DNA from: Aromatoleum buckelii
GTDB lineage: Bacteria; Pseudomonadota; Gammaproteobacteria; Burkholderiales; Rhodocyclaceae
DNA length: 64,000 nucleotides
Assembly: GCF_012910785.2 (NCBI RefSeq)
Contig: NZ_WTVH02000001.1
Coordinates: 62,001 to 126,000 of the forward strand
Direction of reading: 5' to 3'
Shown here: piece after piece, positions 1 to 8,442 of the stretch
Layout of the letters: each line of letters begins with the position of its first letter
Numbering within the stretch: the first letter of the stretch is position 1
The notes under the pieces: model-generated
Seen by the model: only the letters and a program-made list of their open reading frames with translations
Databases searched by the model: none
Told to the model about the DNA's origin: nothing
Position numbers and translations under genes: made by a program

Positions 1-87
1 GTGTTGCTCGCCCCATTCCTCGTAGGTGTAGCGCCAGATTCCGATCAGGTCCTGTCTGGCGAGAGGGCGTTTGACGATCCTACGCAT
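1..87 (-). CDS. parE: ParE-type toxin, 5' end only (runs off the window)
   Basis: Partial RelE/ParE toxin. The first 29 residues start [14 protein letters not shown] and continue with a [11 protein letters not shown] stretch, which is typical of the N-terminal helix of ParE toxins (known family: poison gyrase or ribosome-dependent mRNA cleavage). The ATG at 87 lies 8 bases inside the end of the upstream antitoxin gene, the usual translational coupling of antitoxin-first TA operons. The C-terminal catalytic part lies outside the window, so activity cannot be judged. Confidence 0.85.
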   Translation of the reverse strand, partial: MRRIVKRPLARQDLIGIWRYTYEEWGEQH

Positions 88-331
88 CCAGACCGGCTTG
101 CCGCCGCGCGGCCCGTTTGATCTCCTGCAAATCGAGGGGCGAGTCCTCGCCGCTTTCCTCGCCCTCGATCAGGGCGCGGCGCAAGGCTTCCACCTTCTGC
201 TCATGTTCTTCGAGCAGACGCAAGGATGCGCGGATGACTTCGCTTGCCGAACCGTAGCGGCCTTGGGCAATCTGGCTGGTAATGAAGCCTTCGAAATGCT
301 CGCCGAGCGTCACGCTGGTGTTCTTTGCCAT
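80..331 (-). CDS. parD: ParD/CopG-type antitoxin
   Basis: An 83-residue ribbon-helix-helix antitoxin that should neutralise the ParE toxin encoded directly downstream and repress its own operon. The N terminus [17 protein letters not shown] is the beta strand and first helix of the DNA-binding fold; [19 protein letters not shown] is the second helix and signature of ParD; the acidic tail wraps the toxin. The start at 331 is preferred over an upstream in-frame start at 367 because a GGAAAGGAGAG ribosome site lies just before it and the shorter form matches ParD length. Confidence 0.9.
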   Translation of the reverse strand: MAKNTSVTLGEHFEGFITSQIAQGRYGSASEVIRASLRLLEEHEQKVEALRRALIEGEESGEDSPLDLQEIKRAARRQAGLDA

Positions 332-347
332 GGCGGGGCTCTCCTTT

Positions 348-386
348 CCAATATTTATATATACCAAATATTGGTATTGTAGGCAA
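348..386 (-). promoter_or_regulatory. parDE promoter and operator
   Basis: On the minus strand a TTGCCT (381-386) and TATATA (358-363) are separated by 17 bases, a good sigma-70 spacing. A 9-base inverted repeat, CCAATATTT at 348-356 and AAATATTGG at 366-374, overlaps the -10 region. That is where a ParD dimer of dimers would bind to autorepress. The operator role is inferred from position and from what is known of ParD. Confidence 0.6.
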
Positions 387-532
387 GGAACAGGTTGCGC
401 GGTACTTTAGCCACAATGCGCCCGCGGCCTCGTTGAACCTGCCATCTCGGCTGGCATCGTCGCCTCCCTTCTCGTCCCTTTATCCCCTGTTTCATGAATG
501 ATAACGTCCTTTATCATTCTCAAAATATAAGG

Positions 533-554
533 AAAAAGGGGGCGAAGCCGCCCC
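533..554 (-). terminator. Rho-independent terminator
   Basis: Read on the minus strand: GGGGCG (549-554), a GCTT loop, CGCCCC (539-544), then a run of T (533-537). The gene it once served is not visible; the IS30 element now lies upstream. It would also shield parDE from read-through. Confidence 0.65.
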
Positions 555-732
555 TCAAACCGATCAGCGATGGCTGTCAGGTGTTACCTTCACAGGGGGC
601 GCCCCAACGGCACCTCTGCGGAAGTGCGAACTCACCCTCGCGACCCCCTGCTGTCATTCGACGTTCGGATGGTCCGATGGCAGGTCCCTGAGCATAGCTG
701 TCACCCAGAGCGGCAATTGACAGGCGGCCCCT

Positions 733-850
733 CGGCCTGACCCGCCGTTGGCCTCGTGGTCGGAATCGGGCGGCAATGCGCCGGATTCCCGTCGCTCACG
801 CCCGCCCATGGTCAATGACCGCTTGCCCGACCGATGAACTCGAACTTTCG
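733..850. repeat. Dispersed repeat, copy 1 (inverted relative to 22950-23068)
   Basis: About 118 bases that match the reverse complement of 22950-23068 over nearly their full length with scattered differences. Shared landmarks are CGGCCTGACC, GGGCGGCAATG, CATGGTCAATGACCGCTTG and GATGAACTCGAACTT. Copy 1 ends three bases before the inverted repeat of the IS30 element; copy 2 ends at the inverted repeat of the second RIT element. A weaker partial relative lies near 15295-15400. Confidence 0.7.
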
Positions 851-852
851 AC

Positions 853-2081
853 TGCGGATTCAACCGTTGGATGCAACAGCTCGGTGAAACCGTTCCGCTG
901 GTGTCTGGTAATTGAGAGTCTTCCGTGGTCGCTCGTTCAATCGCCTCGCTACGGCATTCAGTTTGGCCTGCGAGTAGCCAGATAGATCGGTTCCCTTCGG
1001 GAAATACTGTCGCAATAGTCCATTGGTGTTCTCATTCGTTCCACGTTGCCACGGATTGCGCGGGTCGCAGAAATAGACCTGGATGGTGGTTGCCACCGTG
1101 AAGTGCTTGTGATCGGCCATCTCCTTGCCCCGATCCCACGTCAGTGATTGGTAGAGCTCGTGGGGCAATTTGCGGGCGTGCTTGATCAACGCTTTGACGA
1201 CCGTTTCCGTGTCCTTGCGGACAACCTTCACCAGCATCACGTAACGGGACTGGCGCTCCACGAGCGTGGCAATCTGGCTGTTGCCACTGCCGCACAGCAG
1301 GTCACCCTCCCAGTGTCCCGGCACTGCCCGGTCTTCGGCGGTGGCGGGTCGCTCGCTGATCGACACCGCGTCAAGAATTTTCCCGTGGTTGTCGGTCTTC
1401 TGCGTGTGGTGGCGCAAACGGCGCATGGCGCGCGTGCGACGCAAGTGCTCGAGCAACTCCTTCTTCAGCGCCCCGCGCGCCTGAATGAAGAGGCTGCGAT
1501 AGATGGTCTCGTGCGACACCTGGTAGTCCTCGTTACCCGGGTAAACACGCTTCAGCCATCCGGCGATCTGCTCCGGCGACCACTGCAACTGAAGTTTGCT
1601 GGTTACAACATGCGCCAGCGTCCGGTTCTCGACGAGTCTACAGGTCTTCGGACGACGCGCCCGCTCCCACGCCGCTTGGTCGGCCAAGTTAGCCCGATAG
1701 CGCCCTTGGTCGTCATTGCGATTGATTTCGCGGCTGACGGTCGATGGGGCACGTCGCAGGCGTGTTGCGATCGAGCGGATCGAACACCCCGCAACCAGTC
1801 CCCGCGAGATCTCTTCGCGTTCGGCAAGCGTCAGCGCCAAACGCGATCGGCACCTTGGCGCCGGCTGTATCCCGCCGCTCGCAGCCAAGACCCCTTGGAC
1901 GGACGAATGCCCTCGATCAAAGAGCTGCGCGATCTGTTGGAGCGAATCACCCTGCCTCCAACGCTCCCACATCAACGCCTTCTGGCTCTCGGTGTAGTAG
2001 ATCCGGGGTCTCTGCTTCATCTGCAACACTCCCCCTGCTCGCGCAGGCTCTAGTGTGTTGCATCCACCGGTTGAATCCGCA
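853..2081 (-). mobile_element. IS30-family insertion sequence, complete
   Basis: A 1.23-kb element bounded by imperfect 26-base inverted repeats at 853-878 and 2056-2081, starting TGCGGATTCAACC and differing at about one position. The single transposase gene fills it, and its stop codon lies inside the left repeat. Size, one-gene layout and repeat length fit IS30. Both ends and the reading frame are intact, so it may be active. Confidence 0.88.
860..2020 (-). CDS. IS30-family transposase
   Basis: A 386-residue DDE transposase. An N-terminal helix-turn-helix region is followed by a second one (LTLAEREEISRGL...STVSREINRN, about residues 60-105) that is characteristic of IS30. The catalytic core shows D in GHWEGDLLCG, D in SLTWDRGKEMADH and E in QRGTNENTNGLLRQYFPKG, the IS30 DDE set in its usual order. 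The ATG at 2020 has GGGGGAG 9 bases upstream; a GTG at 2029 is possible but less well placed. Confidence 0.93.
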   Translation of the reverse strand: MKQRPRIYYTESQKALMWERWRQGDSLQQIAQLFDRGHSSVQGVLAASGGIQPAPRCRSRLALTLAEREEISRGLVAGCSIRSIATRLRRAPSTVSREINRNDDQGRYRANLADQAAWERARRPKTCRLVENRTLAHVVTSKLQLQWSPEQIAGWLKRVYPGNEDYQVSHETIYRSLFIQARGALKKELLEHLRRTRAMRRLRHHTQKTDNHGKILDAVSISERPATAEDRAVPGHWEGDLLCGSGNSQIATLVERQSRYVMLVKVVRKDTETVVKALIKHARKLPHELYQSLTWDRGKEMADHKHFTVATTIQVYFCDPRNPWQRGTNENTNGLLRQYFPKGTDLSGYSQAKLNAVARRLNERPRKTLNYQTPAERFHRAVASNG

Positions 2082-2198
2082 ACCCAAAGGCGCCAGTGAC
2101 TATGAAAGTAAGCTGCCGCTCAACGTTCCGCATCACCGGCAACAAAAAGCAGAGCGAGGGACGAGCGGCTTTTTTTGTTGTCCGAATGCATGCGATTG

Positions 2199-3413
2199 TT
2201 AGCTCAAACATGCTATAGGATTAAGCCATTTGTTTGTGGTACATAGCCGCTCATTTTGAAACCACATCAACCCGACACCCAACCATTCCAAAAAGATTGA
2301 CATTTCCTTCGTGGGACGTTCCGGGAGCAGGACGGCTAAGTAGGGTTCTTCGTCGCCCTTTAACTTGTACCAATAGTCGAACAGTTGACCGATAGCCATC
2401 CTTACATGCGCTGATTCGACGGAGCTTTTGACCTCTATTAACAAGTCATTGTTATCGCTATCATAGTTCTTTACGAGGACGTCAAACATGCATGATTCAC
2501 TCCTCCCCTCAAGGAGAGTGAATTTCGTCAACAAGACTCTTAGCTTGTTCGTGAGCTGATTATGTACGCGTCTCTGAGTTATCGTTCCTGCTTTCTTTAT
2601 TGCCTCGACATCAGCTTCATCTTTTAACGGAAGCTCGCCATCAGATTCTGTGCCCTTGTGCTCAAGAAGCTTTTTGGTAGCATTGCGCTTGTTTGTATTT
2701 AAAAAGTCTGGAAGATCTCTACCAACTTGGTCGAGGTCAGCAGCATCTACGATCCCTCCTTGCCCATATAGTGCCACCATCGCTCTGTATTGCGTCACGA
2801 GTCCAGAATCTGCGACTTCGAGTGTATTGAGTAGATTTTGAACCCCCTCATTACCGTTAATTAGCGGGAAACGGATTTCCGGATCAAGCATAAAGAACGC
2901 GGGCGTTAGAAAGTACTCTGGCTTCATCAACTGCTCTGGGTGATTCGCCTTGGGTATGCCTGGCAATCCGGCCATTGATTTTACAATTTTTAATCTTTCT
3001 TCTTCGCTATTAGCAGCGTGGGCCGCCCTATAGAGAGGGACTAACTTAACAATATTTGCTTCAATCCACAGTAAAACACTATTCCTATAGGCCTTGTAGA
3101 AATTGGTAAACCCGGAATGACCTACAACCAAGTCGACTAAGGAGGCATCTCCATATTGCCTTGAAATTACTTCTGCCACTTGCTTTAAAGAGCTATTTGA
3201 AAAGTCCGCTCCTATCACATCACCTAATGCGGGGATTTTGGTACTTGCAATATATGCAGCGGATTCCCCTTCGTAACTATTGGTAATCCAGGCCAGCTTC
3301 GACAGCCCATAGATTTGCCGCGCAGTGACTGCTTTTTGTGAGAACAAGTAATTAGCCAGAGCTCTAACCAAGCGGTTTGTGTGCCTTTGCCTTTCAGCCC
3401 AATCCACAGACAT
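2199..3413 (-). CDS. Predicted PD-(D/E)XK-like nuclease of unknown family
   Basis: A 404-residue soluble protein. The only recognisable part is C-terminal: MFDVLVKNYDSDNNDLLIEVKSS (about residues 310-333) has the D...E-x-K pattern of PD-(D/E)XK nucleases, followed by a helix that could pack against it (VRMAIGQLFDYWYKL). The first 300 residues are helical and match no family I recognise. The gene is strikingly AT-rich beside its neighbours, which points to recent transfer, and it sits between an IS30 element and a recombinase gene, a defence-island type of setting. The start at 3413 has AAGGAA upstream; an in-frame ATG at 3476 would add 21 residues. A nuclease or defence role is inference. Confidence 0.65.
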   Translation of the reverse strand: MSVDWAERQRHTNRLVRALANYLFSQKAVTARQIYGLSKLAWITNSYEGESAAYIASTKIPALGDVIGADFSNSSLKQVAEVISRQYGDASLVDLVVGHSGFTNFYKAYRNSVLLWIEANIVKLVPLYRAAHAANSEEERLKIVKSMAGLPGIPKANHPEQLMKPEYFLTPAFFMLDPEIRFPLINGNEGVQNLLNTLEVADSGLVTQYRAMVALYGQGGIVDAADLDQVGRDLPDFLNTNKRNATKKLLEHKGTESDGELPLKDEADVEAIKKAGTITQRRVHNQLTNKLRVLLTKFTLLEGRSESCMFDVLVKNYDSDNNDLLIEVKSSVESAHVRMAIGQLFDYWYKLKGDEEPYLAVLLPERPTKEMSIFLEWLGVGLMWFQNERLCTTNKWLNPIACLS

Positions 3414-3758
3414 GGATGCTGGTTCCTTATTCTTTATAGAGCTAACGTGTTTTCTTCCGCGGAGGTGCGGATTCATCAGTGGTGGGTGCGTTATAACTCA
3501 GAAAATCATATGTCGATATTACCCTGTTTATATAACATTTTTTTGCATATCAATTTATACATGGCCCTAAATCAACCGCGAAACTCGGCAGAGGATTACA
3601 GTAGCTTCGATGGACCTGCAAACTTCTATGTCGAACAGATGAAGTGTAACAGCGACGGACCGCTCATGGCCGGCAGCGCGCCCACACGCCCCTGCGGGGA
3701 AGCTGCCGTTGGGTCTGGAAGGGCTGCGATCGCGCTGCCACGTCGAATCGGATGTCCC
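3414..3758. other. Intergenic stretch without a gene
   Basis: The AT-rich first half probably carries the promoter of the nuclease gene. The second half (about 3640-3740) is GC-rich, degenerate repeat-like sequence. No gene is supported. Confidence 0.5.
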
Positions 3759-4313
3759 TCAACGCTTACCCGATACCGTGCGTCCCCCCGGCGGGCCGAG
3801 TATCTCTACTCCCTCGACGACCTTCGCATCCAAGTCGACCACTCGATGAAGTAGGCTGTACGAGACTCGCCATTGCTGCTGATCGCACTCCAGGGTCACG
3901 GTCTTATCATTGAGGGGGATGATGCGGCCGCATCGCTCCTTGTCGTCGCGGGCGACGAAACCGACCCGATCACCGACGGCGACCTCGTTGCGGCCGAGTC
4001 CTTGTCGTGACCGTTCCCGAATGTCGACGTCAGCCCCATCGAGATTGATAGCGGCATAGGAGATCAGCCACCGCTGGCCGGTCGTCTTGTCGAGCACGAC
4101 CGCCTGCTTGCGCCGCAATTCCAGCAACTGCCCGGTATGTGAAGCGTTGGTCTGCGGGTCGAAGTACTCGACGGTCTGCCCGACGCGCAGGCGCGACTGG
4201 ACTGCAAACATCCAATTCGGCTCGTCGAGCGTGCGATCGATCGCCGCGCGCAGCCGATACAAGTCGAAGGCGGAGGCAGCCTTCAGTTGCATTAGGATTT
4301 CGGAGTAGTTCAT
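3759..4313 (-). CDS. Unknown protein with two SH3-like repeats
   Basis: 184 residues. I do not recognise the family. A helical N terminus (MNYSEILMQLKAASAFDLYRL) is followed by two similar segments of about 50 residues: VGQTVEYFDPQ...TGQLLELRRKQAVVLD...WLISYAAINL and VGDRVGFVARD...CGRIIPLNDKTVTLEC...WRVSYSLLHRV. Both read as small beta barrels of the SH3/KOW/Tudor type, which often bind nucleic acid or peptide. The gene is divergent from the recombinase gene starting at 4404, about 90 bases away, so they may share a control region. Confidence 0.6.
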   Translation of the reverse strand: MNYSEILMQLKAASAFDLYRLRAAIDRTLDEPNWMFAVQSRLRVGQTVEYFDPQTNASHTGQLLELRRKQAVVLDKTTGQRWLISYAAINLDGADVDIRERSRQGLGRNEVAVGDRVGFVARDDKERCGRIIPLNDKTVTLECDQQQWRVSYSLLHRVVDLDAKVVEGVEILGPPGGRTVSGKR

Positions 4314-4403
4314 CAGCCTCGAATCTCTCGTGGAATGGCCGGGAGCAATAGGCGCTGCCGACCGGCGACAATCAGGTTCCGATCAACAGCAATGGAGTCC
4401 ATG

Positions 4404-4948
4404 ATGGAATCCTACGAGCATCGGGAACCCTGGAACAAGGGAAAGCTGGTCGGTCAGAAGGCGCCCCTCAAGCCTAAGGACATCTGGGCGATCCGCATCC
4501 ACCTTCAGAACGGCCACCAAGTGCGGGATCTGGCACTGTTCAATCTGGCCATCGACAGCAAGCTGCGCGGCTGCGACCTCGTCGCCCTGCGCGTTCGTGA
4601 CGTGACCCACGGCAGCCAAGTGCTGTCCCGCACCGCGGTCGTCCAGAGAAAGACGCAACGGCCGGTCCAGTTCGAACTGACCGAGCCGACGCGAACCACG
4701 GTGGCGACATGGATCGAGAAGGCAAAGCTGAAGCCGGAGGACTTCCTCTTTCCAAGTCGGCTGCACCGCTCGCCGCACGTATTCACACGGCAGTACGCGA
4801 GGATCGTCGAACAATGGGTGACCGCGGCGGGGCTGGATCCATCCGCCTACGGCACTCATTCGATGCGGCGGACGAAGGCGACGCTGATCTACAAGCGGAC
4901 GAAGAACCTACGGGCCGTTCAACTCCTGCTGGGCCATTCCAAGCTCGA
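4404..4948 (+). pseudogene. Short tyrosine recombinase, 5' part, interrupted by RIT element 1
   Basis: Starts MESYEHREPWNKGKL and matches, almost residue for residue, the intact 204-residue recombinase at 17729-18343. It keeps the first catalytic Arg (SKLRGCDLVALRV), the H-x-x-R box (THSMRRTKATL) and the LGHSKL histidine. The frame then runs into the RIT inverted repeat and stops at 4994 after a foreign tail. The catalytic Tyr lies in the other half at 8373-8442, so the gene is dead unless the RIT element excises. Family: short FimB/FimE-sized tyrosine recombinases without an obvious arm-binding domain. Confidence 0.88.
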
Positions 4949-4971
4949 CTATCTCCCGCGCCGGACTATGT
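4947..4971. repeat. Left inverted repeat of RIT element 1
   Basis: 25 bases that match the reverse complement of 8318-8342 exactly. It lies inside the interrupted recombinase gene, directly after the codons for the LGHSKL motif. Confidence 0.9.
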
Positions 4972-5027
4972 ATCGTCCCTTCTTAACGCCCTGATCTGCC
5001 AGGGTCAGGCGACGATTCCGCGGGACA

Positions 5028-6320
5028 TTGTCTTCCTCTTTGTCGGGCAATTCCGCCCGCGAGGAGATCATCTTGGAGCATTCCTATGAGATAGCCGATG
5101 CGCGGGTTCGCGCGATCGGTGGCACGTCTGCTGAGCACCTCGGCTCATTCGTCACCTGGCTGGGCAGCCAGCAATACTGTGCTGGCTACGCCTGCATCGT
5201 AGCGAGGCACGCATTGGCCTTTTCCCGATGGTGCGAGGGACGCGGCATAGACGTTGAGGCGCTGACTGACGACGACATCGAACGATTCCAGCGCAGTCGG
5301 GCTCGGCGCCGCTCACGACGCCCTGAGACGCGCCGACAGGAGCGACAAGCGCTGACACTGCTGCTGCTCTTTCTACGCGAGCGAGGGCTCTGCGCTTCCG
5401 CCGCTTCATGTACGACGGCTGCCGACCGCGTCGTCACCGACTTCGCGCAACACCTACAACGCAACCAAGGACTGGCGGTGGCCACCGTTGACACCTACAC
5501 CAGGTTGGCCCGGCAGTTTCTGGTCTGGCGCTTCGGGCAAGTCGATGTCCGCCTGCATGATCTTCGCCCGAGCGACTCTATCGAGTTTATTCGACAAGAG
5601 TCGAAGCGCATGGCACCTCCGGCTGTGAAGGGTGTTGCTAAGGGAGTGCGGTCTTTCCTGCGCTTCTGCGCGTTCCGTGGCGATGTCCCAGCCGGTCTCG
5701 CCGCCAGCGTACCGTCCGTCGCTACTTGGACGACTACGCCGCCGATTCCGAAGGCAATCGCTGCCGAGCACGCACAGCGTGCCATCGACAGCTGCAACCA
5801 ATTGACGGCGATTGGACTACGTGATCGTGCGGTGCTGCTACTTCTGGCGCGCCTCGGGCTACGCGCTTGCGAGATCATCAGACTGACTCTGGACGACATC
5901 AACTGGGACCTGGCGCAACTGCGCATTCACGGCAAGGGTGGGCGGCAGGGCCTACTGCCACTGCCCGCCGATGTTGGCAGTGCCATTGCCGCATATCTGC
6001 AGCACGGCCGGCCGACCTGTGAGGACCGGCACCTCTTCCTTCGCTCCATGGCGCCGATCCGCGGTCTGCTGGATGGATCGGACGGCGTGGGCTCGATCGT
6101 GCGCTCCGCACTTGAGCGGGCGAAGGTCGATGCACCACATCGTGGCTCGCATCAATTTCGACATGCATTGGCCGCTCACATGCTGCGGCAAGGCGCCTCG
6201 CTGCCCGAGATCGGCCAAGTGCTGCGCCACCGCAGCCCGCAGACCACCAGCATCTACGCCAAGGTGGATCTGGACGCCCTGCGGACCGTGATCATGGCCT
6301 GGCCAGGAAGTGCACAATGA
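5028..6320 (+). CDS. RIT element 1, first tyrosine recombinase (RitA-type)
   Basis: Up to 430 residues. An N-terminal SAM-like DNA-binding region contains a duplicated-looking helical segment (residues 20-110 and 135-230), which makes it longer than its two partners. The catalytic domain shows Arg in GLRACEIIRL, Lys in IHGKGGRQGLLPLP, HQFRH, LRHRS and the nucleophile in TTSIYAKVDLDAL. The start is uncertain: the ATG at 5028 has no clear ribosome site, and a TTG near 5073 would remove about 15 residues. It overlaps the next gene by four bases (ATGA), so the trio should be translated as a unit. Confidence 0.88.
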   Translation: MSSSLSGNSAREEIILEHSYEIADARVRAIGGTSAEHLGSFVTWLGSQQYCAGYACIVARHALAFSRWCEGRGIDVEALTDDDIERFQRSRARRRSRRPETRRQERQALTLLLLFLRERGLCASAASCTTAADRVVTDFAQHLQRNQGLAVATVDTYTRLARQFLVWRFGQVDVRLHDLRPSDSIEFIRQESKRMAPPAVKGVAKGVRSFLRFCAFRGDVPAGLAASVPSVATWTTTPPIPKAIAAEHAQRAIDSCNQLTAIGLRDRAVLLLLARLGLRACEIIRLTLDDINWDLAQLRIHGKGGRQGLLPLPADVGSAIAAYLQHGRPTCEDRHLFLRSMAPIRGLLDGSDGVGSIVRSALERAKVDAPHRGSHQFRHALAAHMLRQGASLPEIGQVLRHRSPQTTSIYAKVDLDALRTVIMAWPGSAQ

Positions 6321-7255
6321 ACACCTTGCGCGAAGCCTTGCAGGAATATATCGATCTGCGCCGGGGTCTGGGCTACAAGATGCACTGCGAAGGGCTGTTG
6401 TTGCCGCGGTTCGTCAGCTTCATGGAAGAGCAGTACGCCGAGCACATCAGCGTCCGACTAGCGGTTGAGTGGGCTCAATGTGCATCGGTACAACCCGCCG
6501 AGTGGGCCCGACGGCTTTGCTTCGTGCGCGGCTTCGCCCGCCATCGCAGCGCCACCGACAGCCGCACGGAGATACCTCCGCTCGGCCTATTGCCACACCA
6601 CTCCACGCGCGCCAGACCACACCTGTACACCGAGGATGAGATCAGGCGGCTGTTGGATGCGGCGTTGGAACTTCCTGTGGCCTGGCCGTCGACATCGCTG
6701 CGGCCATGGGTTTTCCACGGGCTGATCGGCCTGCTCAGTGTGACGGGTATGCGCCTGTCCGAAGCGCTGAATCTCAAACTTGCCGACGTCGACCTCAAGC
6801 AGGCAGTCCTAACGATTCGTGGCGCAAAGTTCGGCCAGTGGCGGTTGGTGCCGATTCATCCGTCTACCAACGCGATCTTGGCCGATTACATCGAGCGACG
6901 CGCGCAGTTCTTCCACCACCCGGTCTCCACCTATCTGTTCGTCACGCGCCGAGGCAATCGGCTCGACAGCGGCCATGTCCATCGAACCTTCTACACGCTG
7001 TCTCGCAGCACGGGCCTGCGCGCAGTTGGTGCGAGCAAGGGGCCGCGATTGCACGACTTCAGGCATTGCTTTGCCGTTCAGACGCTGACGCGTTGGTACC
7101 AGGCTGACAAGGATCCTGGGCGCGAGATGCCGCTGCTGTCGACCTACCTCGGGCACGTCTGCGTATCCGGCACCTACTGGTACCTGAGTGCCAATCCCGA
7201 GTTGATGGCCCAAGCGATGGCCCGGTTGGAGCGGCGCTGGGGAGAATCGTCATGA
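6317..7255 (+). CDS. RIT element 1, second tyrosine recombinase (RitB-type)
   Basis: 312 residues. Catalytic motifs in order: GMRLSEALNL (Arg), RGAKFGQWRLVP (Lys region), HDFRHCFAVQ, LGHVCVSGTYWYL (His and Tyr). The unusual insert before the last motif and the YWYL ending also appear in the middle recombinase of the second RIT element at 24176, which supports a conserved middle-subunit role. Starts and ends with ATGA overlaps with its neighbours. Confidence 0.9.
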   Translation: MNTLREALQEYIDLRRGLGYKMHCEGLLLPRFVSFMEEQYAEHISVRLAVEWAQCASVQPAEWARRLCFVRGFARHRSATDSRTEIPPLGLLPHHSTRARPHLYTEDEIRRLLDAALELPVAWPSTSLRPWVFHGLIGLLSVTGMRLSEALNLKLADVDLKQAVLTIRGAKFGQWRLVPIHPSTNAILADYIERRAQFFHHPVSTYLFVTRRGNRLDSGHVHRTFYTLSRSTGLRAVGASKGPRLHDFRHCFAVQTLTRWYQADKDPGREMPLLSTYLGHVCVSGTYWYLSANPELMAQAMARLERRWGESS

Positions 7256-8250
7256 GTGGCCAACCCAACTTCGGTGTTCTCCTTGAGCGGTTCTTCACCC
7301 AGCGCCTGATGCAGCAGCGCCGGGCCAGCGCACACACGATTGCCTCGTACCGGGACACCTTCAAGATGCTGCTGCAATTCGTGCAGAAGCGCCTGCACAA
7401 GGCGCCCTCGGCACTGACGCTGGACGACATTGACGCCCCACTGGTTATGGCGTTCCTTGATGAGATGGAGCAGGCACGCGGCATCACTGCCCGCACGCGC
7501 AACCTACGCTTGACGGCTGTGCACTCGTTCTTCCGCTTTGCGGCCTTCGAGGCACCGACGCACTCGGCGCAGATCCAGCGCGTTCTGGCGATTCCGGCCA
7601 AGCGGTTTACGCGCGCACTGGTGCCATTCCTCAGCCGACAGGAGGTCGACGCGCTGCTGGCCGCGCCAGATCAGCGAAGCTGGTCGGGTCGCCGTGATCA
7701 CGCATTGCTGCTGCTGGCTGTGCAGACCGGGTTGAGGCTGTCGGAGCTGACAAGCCTACAGCATAAAGATCTGCACCTCGGCGTTGGCGCCCACGTTCGG
7801 GTTATCGGCAAGGGACGCAAGGAGCGGTGCACGCCACTTAGCAAGAATACGCGCGCTGTACTGGCCGCGTGGGCACGAGAGCCGCTGCTGACCGAAGACC
7901 AGCCTCTGTTCCCCAACGCACGTGGCGGCAATCTGAGTTCTCACGGCGTGCACTACCTGCTCAACAAACACGTCAAAACGGCCGCTGCGAAGTGCTCGTC
8001 ACTGAACCTCAAACGTGTGAGCCCACACGTGTTGCGTCACACGACTGCCATGGACTTGCTGCAAGAGGGCGTTGAGCAATCGACGATCGCGATGTGGCTC
8101 GGGCATGAGTCGATCGAGACGACGCAGATCTATCTGGATGCCGATTTGGCGATGAAGCAGGCCGTTCTCGACAAGACGACACCACCAGAGGGCAAACCCG
8201 GGCGGTACCGGCCCAATGATCCGCTACTCGCATTCCTAAAGGGCTTATAG
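7252..8250 (+). CDS. RIT element 1, third tyrosine recombinase (RitC-type)
   Basis: 332 residues with a phage-integrase N-terminal domain (about residues 10-105) and a catalytic domain: GLRLSELTSL, GKGRKERCTPL, HVLRHTTAMDLLQ, LGHESIETTQIYLDAD. It is the most XerC/D-like of the trio and resembles the third gene of the second RIT element at 23164. Its stop is about 10 bases before the repeat-rich right end. Confidence 0.9.
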   Translation: MSGQPNFGVLLERFFTQRLMQQRRASAHTIASYRDTFKMLLQFVQKRLHKAPSALTLDDIDAPLVMAFLDEMEQARGITARTRNLRLTAVHSFFRFAAFEAPTHSAQIQRVLAIPAKRFTRALVPFLSRQEVDALLAAPDQRSWSGRRDHALLLLAVQTGLRLSELTSLQHKDLHLGVGAHVRVIGKGRKERCTPLSKNTRAVLAAWAREPLLTEDQPLFPNARGGNLSSHGVHYLLNKHVKTAAAKCSSLNLKRVSPHVLRHTTAMDLLQEGVEQSTIAMWLGHESIETTQIYLDADLAMKQAVLDKTTPPEGKPGRYRPNDPLLAFLKGL

Positions 8251-8259
8251 CGCAACGAC

Positions 8260-8371
8260 CTATGTCCCGCGAAGTGCATGTGGATGCCCGGCAATTGGTG
8301 TTTGCACGTGCTTCGGGACATAGTCCGGCGCGGGAGATAGTCCAGCCTATGTCCCGCAGTACATAGGCTGG
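8260..8371. repeat. Repeat cluster at the right end of RIT element 1
   Basis: Three nested structures. CTATGTCCCG at 8260-8269 pairs with CGGGACATAG at 8314-8323, with further pairing inward. The 25-base terminal inverted repeat lies at 8318-8342. A perfect 11-base stem CCAGCCTATGT (8342-8352) and ACATAGGCTGG (8361-8371) encloses an 8-base loop. These probably form the recombinase binding and crossover sites. Confidence 0.75.
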
Positions 8372-8372
8372 A

Positions 8373-8442
8373 GTCGACGGTCCGATATCTCGGCATTGAG
8401 GTCGATGATGCTTTGGAGATCTCTGAGCAGATCGAGATCTGA
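8373..8442 (+). pseudogene. Short tyrosine recombinase, 3' remnant with the catalytic tyrosine
   Basis: Encodes STVRYLGIEVDDALEISE and the final residues QIEI before a TGA, identical to the end of the intact copy at 17729-18343. It holds the nucleophilic Tyr (VRYLG) missing from the part at 4404-4948. RIT element 1 lies between the two pieces. Confidence 0.88.

Larger units (their letters stand above)
375..852. other. Non-coding stretch between parDE and the IS30 element
   Basis: No convincing gene. It holds the parDE promoter edge, a minus-strand terminator at 533-554 and, at 733-850, one copy of a degenerate dispersed repeat that recurs inverted at 22950-23068. Confidence 0.6.
4947..8372 (+). 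mobile_element. RIT element 1 (recombinases in trio)
   Basis: Three tyrosine recombinase genes in a row, each overlapping the next by ATGA, define a RIT element (known group). The ends carry a perfect 25-base inverted repeat at 4947-4971 and 8318-8342 (GACTATCTCCCGCGCCGGAC...). The right end has extra repeat structure to about 8372. The element splits a recombinase gene whose 3' piece resumes at 8373, which fixes the boundaries to within a few bases. Confidence 0.9.

Noticed and set aside
1148-2053. A 301-residue open frame on the plus strand
   Set aside because: Antisense shadow of the IS30 transposase; composition is not protein-like and it crosses the inverted repeat region.
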